From contig CANMBF010000023.1 of the NCBI GenBank assembly GCA_947496065.1, forward strand, positions 1 to 42,101: a stretch of 42,101 nt of DNA, given 5' to 3'. Position numbers and translations under genes: made by a program. The notes beneath the pieces are model-generated. The model was not told the DNA's origin. It made no database searches and saw only the letters and a program-made list of their open reading frames with translations. The number at the start of each line of letters is the position of its first letter. Position 1 is the first letter of the stretch. Below, one piece after another: positions 28,454 to 36,100 of the stretch. The stretch comes from Bacteroidota bacterium (GTDB taxonomy: Bacteria; Bacteroidota; Bacteroidia; NS11-12g; UBA955).

Positions 28454-29161
28454 ATGAAATTCCTACGCTCAAAATTTTATCTCTTCTGCATACTTGCCTT
28501 TTGCAGTTGCGGGAAAAGCAAGGTGCATAGCCAAAATACCAAGGCAGATGATAAGGTTGCTATTGCAGCGCGCATAGAACCGGTAATCTCAAAAGAGGAA
28601 GGCGTTATTGAAATTGATTGCCCGCGTGAGGGAAATGCGACCACTGCGAAACTGAAGGCACTCAATAGTTTAAAGAATCGATCTGGTTTTCCATTGGCAA
28701 CTGATTTTAATTCCAAAATTACACTGACTTCACTCTTGGAAAAAGGCGATGATATCAACAGATGGCGTAACGAATCGGCGGGCAAAATAATCGGCTATGT
28801 GAGAGAAGTAAAAGTGGGCAGCGTTGAAACCGCTAATTGCAAAGCCACAGAAAAAGATTTGCGGGATACCCATATTGAATTGGTGTTGAAACCGAATAGC
28901 TATGAAAAAAATATTTGCGTGGTTATTGAAGTGACCCCAAGGATAAGAAAAATTATGTTAGCACAAGGAATTGATTGGAGCACACTCATGTTACGCAGCA
29001 AATATTTAGGCCGATGGGTTGAGGTAGAAGGTTGGCTATTTTTTGACTCTGAACACAGCAATAAGGCAGAGAACACAAACCCTGGAAATTTAACCAACTG
29101 GAGAGGCACCGCTTGGGAAATCCATCCGGTGACCAGCATTAAAATTGCTGAGAAACATTGA
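28454..29161 (+). CDS. Putative lipoprotein with OB-fold-like C-terminal region
   Basis: A 235-residue protein starting MKFLRSKFYLFCILAFCSCG, which looks like a lipoprotein signal with its cysteine in FCSCG. The C-terminal region is distinctive: GKIIGYVREVKVGSVETANC, then DTHIELVLKP, VVIEVTPRIRK, and WVEVEGWLFFDSEH ending with WRGTAWEIHPVTSI. This beta-rich pattern suggests an OB-fold-like domain, and I have no named family for it. The frame opens at TTG 28406, but the ATG at 28454 places the signal peptide at the N-terminus. It converges with the 29348 gene. Confidence 0.68.
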   Translation: MKFLRSKFYLFCILAFCSCGKSKVHSQNTKADDKVAIAARIEPVISKEEGVIEIDCPREGNATTAKLKALNSLKNRSGFPLATDFNSKITLTSLLEKGDDINRWRNESAGKIIGYVREVKVGSVETANCKATEKDLRDTHIELVLKPNSYEKNICVVIEVTPRIRKIMLAQGIDWSTLMLRSKYLGRWVEVEGWLFFDSEHSNKAENTNPGNLTNWRGTAWEIHPVTSIKIAEKH

Positions 29162-29347
29162 GAACTGAACAGGGAATTTGTAATTAAATTGGGTATTTAA
29201 AAAAAATTACAAGTTAAGTGATACTTAAGTTTAAATATTATTAGACCTCTTCCCTTTGATAAAAGCTGTATACTTCAATACTGTGTCTTTGATTACGATA
29301 TAGTTTTTATTGGAATGCCTGCGGATTGAAAGTAAATCAAAACTATC

Positions 29348-30154
29348 TTAGACTGCGATTATAATTGGACTTATGAGAATGATGAGCGCAGTTAAAGCAG
29401 CTAAAATCAATGCGAATACTGTATTTACATATAGTAAAATTAGAAATATTAACATTGACAGTGGTATGCCTGCTACAACAGCAAGTATTGGCAACAATTT
29501 AAGTTTATATTTTTCAGGATAAATTCTAAACTGTCTCAGCGAAATGCCCCCTAGCAAAAGAGCGATTGGCCAAAGATATAAAGTAAATAACAAAAAAAAT
29601 GATACAAGTCCTAGTATATTAAGTTTTCTGTTAGCCTTTGTTTTTTTTGATTGTGGTTCATCTATAGCAGCTATAGAAATACCTTTTCCTATGGTCGGCG
29701 ATGAATTTTTCGCAACCCGCGATTTCTGAACGCCTAATTTTATTTGTATCCCGTTCTCTTTCCTCGCACGAATAAATTCGGGTTGAGAAAGATCGCTTAT
29801 AGAAGGGTTCTCACTAATCTTCTTTAAGCCATTGTATTGAATATATTTTTCGTCTGATAGTTGATTTGTTTGCTTATTCTGTGAAACTAAGATTGTTTCC
29901 AATTGATCCCTCTTCTTATTTACAGCTACCTTGGAAATATTCGCTACTTTACTATCTGATTTTTTGAATCTGTCGGCGATTCCGATGTTAAATCCTCTGG
30001 AGTATCTCATTTTACTGATACTGCATGAAGAAAGAAACGTAAGACATATTAGCAATAGCATAATGCAATTAGGCCTGCTGAAAATAGATGCAGATAATAG
30101 AAATTTTTTTTCTGTATCCGAAATCTTTGTGGTGCTGTTTTTTTCGTTATTCAT
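29348..30154 (-). CDS. Lipoprotein-like membrane protein, unknown function
   Basis: A protein with an N-terminal export segment (IMLLLICLTFLSSC, a good lipobox) followed by SISKMRYSRGFNIG, a pattern often seen after lipoboxes in Bacteroidota. A charged, low-complexity middle section of about 120 residues follows. The C-terminus is strongly hydrophobic, with about three membrane segments (ILGLVSFFLLFTLYLWPIAL onward). Three ATGs are possible: 30199, 30154 and 30061. An exact -7 box at 30206-30213 would start transcription at about 30199, leaving no leader for the first, so I give 30154. Starting at 30061 would place the signal at the very N-terminus. Function is not recognized. Confidence 0.62.
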   Translation of the reverse strand: MNNEKNSTTKISDTEKKFLLSASIFSRPNCIMLLLICLTFLSSCSISKMRYSRGFNIGIADRFKKSDSKVANISKVAVNKKRDQLETILVSQNKQTNQLSDEKYIQYNGLKKISENPSISDLSQPEFIRARKENGIQIKLGVQKSRVAKNSSPTIGKGISIAAIDEPQSKKTKANRKLNILGLVSFFLLFTLYLWPIALLLGGISLRQFRIYPEKYKLKLLPILAVVAGIPLSMLIFLILLYVNTVFALILAALTALIILISPIIIAV

Positions 30155-30199
30155 ATGATTTACATTATAATTTTGTTGATCAATTTTTTGTTGTAGCAT

Positions 30200-31193
30200 G
30201 TGTCACAAAAATAGCTGACATCCAAAATAATAAATAATTGAAAAAAGTCTAAATAATTTAAATTATTGCAATTATTGCAACTGCGTATATCAAATATGAT
30301 AATATTAATTATTTTTCATTAAATTTAGACTAGAATTTTGAAGGTGAACTGTTGATTGTTCTAATTAAAGTATGCATTTACATCAATCATAGGGTCAAGG
30401 TCCTCGTTTCTATTTAGTGATTAACAAACGCTTCAAATATTTTTTAAAAAAAAATATGAAAAAAGGTTTCAAGAAGTATGCTTTTAAAAAGAACATAGTA
30501 AGTTGAAGTTAATTGTTAAAACAAGGTCACAATTTCGAATCTAATCCCTACTGGAACTTTTGACCTACAACCCCATTGAAATTCTTAACCCCTTCTCTAT
30601 TATTTACTTACAAAATATTGCGATCAAACAATTTGAAAACCAATGCATCCGTTTGTGAATTATATAGCCAATTTTGGGCAATCAATTCATGTAATAATAA
30701 TATTTTAATATTAATATTGCAGCCATATTTACTCAAAACAAAAAGGCTTTATTCGCATTTTATTGAACTGCATATACATGCGGATATAACCATTGCCTTC
30801 GAATCCAGTCCTAGTGTTTTGAATCAATAGGTAGACGTATGCTAAAATTCCAATTAATCAGAACTAGATTTGATAACCATTATATTCCAAATCATCACTC
30901 AAGAAGAACCACCAATCTTGTCAATCTCTCAAAAAATCCATCTACAAGAAAGCAAAATATCAAAGCTTTATTTACCATGATAAATAAGCGGTTAAATGCT
31001 TATTTATTGCATCCAATAAAACTGCAGGCGATATTTTCAAACCGAGTCTTACGCAATCTGATTTTTCAAGACCTTCAATTTATTATGATAGAGAGGAAAG
31101 AGACGATACATTAATTTCTCAGCAAGCAGAATTTGTAAACAATAACTTTCTTAAGCCCTATAAGCATGTTTTGCAAAAATTAATTAATGACCA
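30200..31193. other. Gene-poor region, possibly with a gene relic
   Basis: About 1 kb between divergent genes. The minus-strand -7 box TATTTTTG (complement of 30206-30213) is at its left end. Most of it holds nothing I can support. A frame without an ATG from 30988 to 31200 encodes a protein-like tail (PSLTQSDFSRPSIYYDREE followed by charged sequence, ending LINDHC). It may be the end of a decayed gene; the family is not recognized. Confidence 0.4.
30206..30213 (-). promoter_or_regulatory. -7 box upstream of the 29348 gene
   Basis: CAAAAATA on the plus strand reads TATTTTTG on the minus strand, an exact TAnnTTTG match. No TTG is seen at the usual -33 spacing. It implies a transcription start near 30199 and so favours one of the internal ATGs. 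Confidence 0.45.
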
Positions 31194-31223
31194 CTGTTAA
31201 GACCGCTTTTTATAATATCTTTG
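31194..31223 (+). promoter_or_regulatory. Promoter of the Cache-like lipoprotein gene
   Basis: CTG at 31194-31196, a 19-base spacer and TATCTTTG at 31216-31223 (exact -7 box). The architecture and spacing match the promoter of giant gene 1. The expected start is near 31229. Confidence 0.65.
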
Positions 31224-31307
31224 GTTTGAGTTTAACCTACCAATGGACAGGTTGTTCAGTAAATTATGACAGAATATCAATCTAAAAAACAATCAAATAC
31301 CACAGCA

Positions 31308-31805
31308 ATGAAAAATGTAATATCAATACTAGGCGTATGCTTTGCTTTTGCCTTTTTAATAACAACGCAGTCGTGTAAAAAGGATAAGGCATTAACAGAT
31401 GAAGCAACCATTGAGAAGGCCCTTGATGAATTTGTAACAGACCTGCAATCGCGACCCGCCAATACAAGCGATATTTCTGCCAGGGTTAGAAATTACATGG
31501 CGCGTCGACCCGTCCTATTTTATGGCTCAACAGTTACTTTATTAGATTCCACAAAAAAAGCTATTTCAAGTCCTTATTGGTACCTGCAAAATGACACCTT
31601 GGCTTATGCCAATTTAATGGATACAGCTTATCACATAGACACCCAGTTATGGTTGCGAGGGAGCATAGATGGTGGCGCACCGACATGGTCGGCCCCTTAT
31701 TTTGATTCGGGTGGCGGCAATGTATGGATGAAAACCCGCACGGTTCCTATTTACATCAACGGAAAAATAAAAGCTGTTGCAACGACAGACATGCATTTGA
31801 AATAA
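31308..31805 (+). CDS. Lipid-anchored stand-alone Cache/PDC-like sensor domain
   Basis: A 165-residue protein with lipoprotein signal MKNVISILGVCFAFAFLI ending TTQSC. The rest resembles a single extracellular Cache (PDC-type) module of the kind found outside the membrane in RsbU-type phosphatases, cyclases and chemoreceptors. It has NYMARRPVLFYGSTVTLLDS, SSPYWYLQNDTLAYANL, then PTWSAPYFDSGGGNVWM and VPIYINGKIKAVATTD. The PYFD-x-GGGN and GK-x-x-x-VAT-x-D patterns are the conserved core that in relatives binds small ligands. There is no transmembrane helix or output domain, so if it senses something it must act through a partner. The frame opens at ATG 31266; I chose ATG 31308, where the signal peptide begins. 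The 3' end is duplicated at 32950-33025. Confidence 0.72.
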   Translation: MKNVISILGVCFAFAFLITTQSCKKDKALTDEATIEKALDEFVTDLQSRPANTSDISARVRNYMARRPVLFYGSTVTLLDSTKKAISSPYWYLQNDTLAYANLMDTAYHIDTQLWLRGSIDGGAPTWSAPYFDSGGGNVWMKTRTVPIYINGKIKAVATTDMHLK

Positions 31806-31830
31806 GTTAAGTCGCTGCGTGTATTGTTGG
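31774..31830 (+). repeat. Direct repeat copy 1 (3' end of Cache-like gene and flank)
   Basis: 57 bp covering the last codons of the Cache-like gene and 25 bp beyond it. It matches 32969-33025 with one mismatch; the last 44 bp (31787-31830 against 32982-33025) are identical. Confidence 0.9.
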
Positions 31831-31884
31831 TGCTTTTTGCTGCGCAGGAGGACAGTTGGCAGTTGGCAATTGGCAGTTGGCAAA
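31824..31884. repeat. Intergenic repeat with GGCAGTTGGCA words, copy 1
   Basis: 31824-31860 matches 32011-32047 over 37 bp with three differences, all transitions. Copy 1 continues into a GACAGTTGGCAGTTGGCAAT-type run at 31852-31884, the same word family seen at 2587-2693. Confidence 0.8.
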
Positions 31885-32010
31885 GAAAAACCAATACCTG
31901 TCAATGACAACAGCTCCTTCGAAAACGTATTGGCTTTCCTAAAATTATGTAGTTTCTCTACAATCTCGGATTATAAATCAAAAAATTTACAAATCTTAAA
32001 ATCTTCGCCA

Positions 32011-32050
32011 TTGTTGGTGTTTTTTGCTACGCAGGAGGATAGTTGGCAAT
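32011..32050. repeat. Intergenic repeat with GGCAGTTGGCA words, copy 2
   Basis: Second copy of the 37-bp element at 31824-31860, ending in GATAGTTGGCAAT. It lies about 45 bases before the toxin-antitoxin promoter. The 140-odd bases between the copies hold no gene. Confidence 0.8.
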
Positions 32051-32094
32051 AATCCAAAACCCGCGGTATTGCAAAAAAAACAATCCAAACTTAT

Positions 32095-32125
32095 TTGTGA
32101 GATTAAATTATTTTATGTAATTTTG
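32095..32125 (+). promoter_or_regulatory. Promoter of the toxin-antitoxin operon
   Basis: TTG at 32095-32097 (within TTTG), a 20-base spacer, then TAATTTTG at 32118-32125, an exact -7 box. The expected start is near 32131, with the toxin ATG at 32151. Confidence 0.7.
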
Positions 32126-32130
32126 TATCC

Positions 32131-32144
32131 AACTGAATACAGTT
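32131..32144 (+). promoter_or_regulatory. Candidate operator: AACTG-AATA-CAGTT palindrome
   Basis: A perfect 5-bp inverted repeat with a 4-base centre lies exactly at the predicted transcription start of the toxin-antitoxin operon and before the toxin ATG. Antitoxins of this class usually repress their own operon, so this is the best-placed binding site; the role is inferred. Confidence 0.5.
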
Positions 32145-32150
32145 CAATTC

Positions 32151-32450
32151 ATGTACTTTATTGAAAAGACGCCAGAATTTGATAAATGGTTTAAGAAACT
32201 TAATGACTTGAGAGCAAAAGCACAAATTTTGTTAAGACTTCAAAAATTAGAAAAAGACGAACACTTTGGGAACTGTGAACCTGTTGGTAATGGCATAAAA
32301 GAATTGAAAATTAATTACGCAAAAGGTTACAGAGTTTATTTTAAAGAAATGGATGGGAAAATTATTATTCTGCTGATAGGAGGCGATAAATCAAAACAAC
32401 AAAAAGACATTGAAAAAGCAAAAGTCATTTGGAAAAAATTAAAAAATTAA
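32151..32450 (+). CDS. RelE/HigB-type (Gp49-like) toxin
   Basis: A 99-residue member of the phage Gp49-like HigB family within the RelE/ParE superfamily. Relatives are mostly ribosome-dependent mRNA endonucleases. Visible family features: TPEFDKWFKKLNDLRAKAQI near the N-terminus, then GNCEPVGNGIKELKINYAKG, the core strand YRVYFKE, IIILLIGGDKSKQ, and an ending helix DIEKAKVIWKKL. The G-x-KELKI and GYRVYF motifs with a GGDKS turn are characteristic of this group. It is first in the operon with the antitoxin four bases behind, the usual toxin-first order of HigBA-type modules. Confidence 0.88.
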   Translation: MYFIEKTPEFDKWFKKLNDLRAKAQILLRLQKLEKDEHFGNCEPVGNGIKELKINYAKGYRVYFKEMDGKIIILLIGGDKSKQQKDIEKAKVIWKKLKN

Positions 32451-32454
32451 AAAA

Positions 32455-32739
32455 ATGGAAACATCAAAATTTGACATTGCTGATTATTTAGACAGCAACG
32501 AAATGATAGCAGAATACCTAAATGCGGTTTTGGAAGAAGGAGATGATACAGAAATTGTCACCGCTATCGGGCATATTGCAAAAGCAATAGGCATGACCAA
32601 AATAGCTGAAGAAACTGGCATGAGCAGACCAAGTTTGTACAAAGCCTTGTCTGAGGGAGCGAAGCCACAATTTTCAACAATAATGAAGGTCTTGAAAGCA
32701 GTGGGCGGGCAAATACATATAAACCCATTAATTACTTAA
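32455..32739 (+). CDS. HigA-type antitoxin with helix-turn-helix
   Basis: A 94-residue partner of the toxin, of the 'probable addiction module antidote' family. The N-terminal part (DIADYLDSNEMIAEYLNAVL, then EEGDD) is typical. A Cro/C1-type helix-turn-helix follows at about residues 40-75 (GMTKIAEETGMSRPSLYKAL), ending VLKAVGGQIHINPL. It should bind and neutralize the toxin and repress the operon, perhaps through the palindrome at 32131-32144. The stop TAA at 32737-32739 is followed, in the same frame, by a T9SS tail relic. Confidence 0.88.
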   Translation: METSKFDIADYLDSNEMIAEYLNAVLEEGDDTEIVTAIGHIAKAIGMTKIAEETGMSRPSLYKALSEGAKPQFSTIMKVLKAVGGQIHINPLIT

Positions 32740-32871
32740 AAAAAACGCCATTCTTCGCCAACAAGCGGTACGATTGATATTTCAGCTTTAGCAAATGGCA
32801 TTTATTTTCTTACCATTTACGATTCGAATGATCAGTTAATTTTAACCAATAAAGTGGCCATTCTTAAGTAG
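32740..32871 (+). pseudogene. Orphan T9SS type A sorting-domain tail
   Basis: The frame directly after the antitoxin stop encodes about 43 residues (SGTIDISALANGIYFLTIYD, then a lysine-ending NKVAILK) to TAG 32869-32871. IDIS-x-L-x-x-GIYFL-x-I is the hallmark end of a T9SS type A sorting domain. No matching gene body is present upstream, so this is the 3' remnant of a lost secreted-protein gene. Confidence 0.75.
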
Positions 32872-32949
32872 TCATCAAAATAGTATCTCTTTTTTGAATG
32901 GTGCTGTCCTCAATAATTCGGCGAGAGCAATGCTTGGGTAAAGTCACTG

Positions 32950-33025
32950 TTTACATGAATGGAAAAAACTGTTGCAACGGCAGACATGCATTTGAAATAA
33001 GTTAAGTCGCTGCGTGTATTGTTGG
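32950..33025 (+). pseudogene. Second, frameshifted copy of the Cache-like gene 3' end
   Basis: 32950-33000 corresponds to the last codons of the 31308-31805 gene, with substitutions and a net 5-base deletion that breaks the frame. The following 25 bp (to 33025) match the sequence beyond that gene's stop. No larger body of the gene precedes it. Confidence 0.8.
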
Positions 33026-33157
33026 CATTATTTACTGCCACAAGAAAGCGAAAAGTATTTTTTCAATACTCTATCTCAAATTGATTGTAATCCATCCTTT
33101 ATTTTTTTTAAATATTTTTATTTAATTCGAAAACTTTGCACTCAAAAGCAATTGTCC

Positions 33158-36100
33158 TTATCGCAATAAATAAAAAACTTCTCGCTCATAGAATACATAC
33201 TTTTTACCAGCGTTTCTGTAACTATATGTTACATGTACAAAAAAATACGCATCCTGGGCTGGCAGGTCTTTATAGGTACCATCCCAACCCTGACTGTTGA
33301 TATCGCCGATATAAATCAATTCACCCCAACGGTTAAATATATTGTAGTCCATGTCGATGACATCAATACCAATCGGTTTGTAATACCCATTTAGTTGATC
33401 GCCATTGGGCGTAAAGGCTGTAGGCAACCACATACGGCAATTGTAATTGCGATAGTCAACGCTGATGGTATCAGCGGCAGACCCACAAATATTGGTAGCG
33501 GTTACCCAATACACACCAGGTCTTTTAACTTCGTAGGTTTCATCTGTATGGCCATCTTGCCAAACATATGTTGAATTCCAATTCTTAGCTTTCAATACAA
33601 TACTTTCTGTTTGGCACAATAACGTATCATTGCCCAATTGTATCAGCGGCATGGGATAAATCATGGTACTTTGCTTGCTTGAAGAGGTGCAATTGTCTAT
33701 GGTTACGGTGTAGTTAACAGTATCTGCAAACAATTGTTTCGGATACAAATAGTCACCTATCACATTGATACCTGTAAACAAACCACCAGGCACTATTGGT
33801 GTTAACAATTGTGGTGGTTCGTTGTTGCAATAGTAAGGCTTTAAAATATTGAATTTTGCATCTGGCATGGGCTTAACCCTAACAAGTTTCAGAATGGTAT
33901 CATGGCATAACGTATTGGAAGTACTTACATATTGTATTGCGTGCCAACCTGCTTTAACAAATGATTTTATAAGGAATGAATCTGCTGAGCTGACTGCATT
34001 ATCTACCCACCATTGGTGTTTGAGAATGCCATTCCAGTCGGTGGCAGTTGAACGCAGTATAAACCTATTACCGACCAAACATTGGGCGGTATCATTGATG
34101 CTAAAATCCGCCACTGGTTTGGCATAAACTACAATGGTCCTTGAAGCGGTATCACTACACAAACTATCACTAATTTCAATTAAACGCACAGGCAATGTGC
34201 CCACTTGATTAAATTTATAATTGCTAACATTCCAAGTGGCTGCCGATTGCCCATTTAAGGTCCATAGATGGCTTTTAAGTGCGCCCGTTTGAACTGAGGA
34301 TGTATTGATGAAATCGAAGCTTTGCGCATTAATACATTGGTCAGAATCTTTTGCATTAAAAGCAGCCTTTGGCATAGGACTCACCACTATTAATTGTATA
34401 ACAGAGTCTAGGCAACCATAAGCCGATTTGGCGATTACCTTCACTTTATAGTTGCCATATAATTTATATTGATGGGTGGGCGCCTTTAAATTGCTCGTAT
34501 CGCCATCACTAAAATTCCAATGAAACGACATATTGGTGCTGTCTATTGTCGACAAATTATTAAATACAAATTGATTGCCCTTCAAACACTGGCTCGCATC
34601 ATTTACCGAAAACGAAACATTGGGTTCAGGGTGCACCAAAACAGTCGTATCAAAACTATCCACACAATCATACTGGCTGCTCACCCATAAGTGTATTTTA
34701 TAATCCCCATGCTTATTAAAGCGATGGTTGATGTTCGTATCTGTGCTGGTAAAACCATCGGCTATACGCCACACAAAACGCATATCACCATGCTCCAATG
34801 TAGATCTGTTCAAGCCATTAAATTCATTAATTTTTAAACATTGTCCAGATTGATTCAAGGTAAAAAATGCTTTTGGACTTGGCTGCACATACACCAACCG
34901 TTCAAGTGTGTCTGTACAGAATTGATCTGACACCGTTACCAATTGAATGATGGGTGTATCGGTCTGGTTAAATGTTCTGCTAATTTGACTACCTGAATCG
35001 CGGTACTGTTGCGCCAAGAACCAACTATGCTTAAGGGTGCCATAGGCGATGCGCGAGGTGGCTTTGAATACATATTGATTGTTCTGTGCACATTGCACTG
35101 AATCATTGATGGTAAATGTAGCCTTGGGCATTGGATGCACAGTGAGCGTTTGATAAAGGGTATCTAAACAACCCTTATCGCTCTGCACACTATAGCTTAA
35201 CATCTTGGTACCAAAAGACCCAAATACAAGCGTTCTGTCTTTAAATCCTAAAACATTTAAGCCCGAAGTATCCCAATAATAAGTCGTGATACTCCCCTGT
35301 TGAATGGTAGAATTACCAGTCAATATAAACTTATTAAATCTTAAACATTGGTCGCTGTCATTGACCAAGAGTTTAGCCTTGGGTTGATGGTATACCAAAT
35401 TCGTTTTTGAGAGACTGTCTCTGCAACCAAAATTAGAAATGGCGGTGAGTTGAATGGTATAATTTCCAGGCAAAGCATAAACATGCTTGGCATTGATTGA
35501 GCTTGCTGAATTCCCGTCGCCAAACAACCATTGATAACCCATCGTCCCCTGTTTAATTTTACTCAAATTAGTCATTTGAAAATTCTGAACTGCCAAACAT
35601 TGATCGGTGTCATTCACATTGAAATTAGGCTTTGGAACCGAATAAGACTCAACAAATAAATGGGCAGTATCCTTACAGTTTTGATCGCTAACAGATACCA
35701 ATCTGTTTTTAAACAACGTATCTTTTGCAAAATAATGGGCCATCATTTTGGCCGTATCTAAACCAACATCGCCCCATGTCCATTGGCGGTTCAAGCTTCC
35801 ATAGGCGATGGCACTCTTATCGGTAAAAACAAAATTTTGGGTATTCAGACATTGGGTGCTGTCATTAATTCCAAACAAAGCCTTCGGCATGGGATGAACC
35901 AAGGCAATTTGTTGGAGTGTGTCCTTACAATTCTTAACCGAACTTGCAATTAATTGCACGGTATAAGATCCTTGATTTGCATAGCGCATTTGCGTGTCTT
36001 TTTGGCTGGCACTGTAGCCATTTCCTAGGGCCCATTGGTAACGCATCTGCCCATCTTTAGCCGCACTATAATTGCGATATTTAAACAGGTTGGATCTTAA

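Noticed and set aside
29178-29212. Inverted repeat TTGTAATT...AATTACAA between convergent genes
   Set aside because: The all-A/T-rich 8-bp stem with a 19-base loop is too weak to call a terminator in AT-rich DNA.
30790-30815. TTCGAATCC word resembling a tRNA T-loop
   Set aside because: No matching acceptor, D or anticodon stems flank it, so it is not a tRNA.
30576-30830. 84-codon plus-strand frame
   Set aside because: No signal, domain or promoter, and its composition looks like translated AT-rich intergenic DNA.
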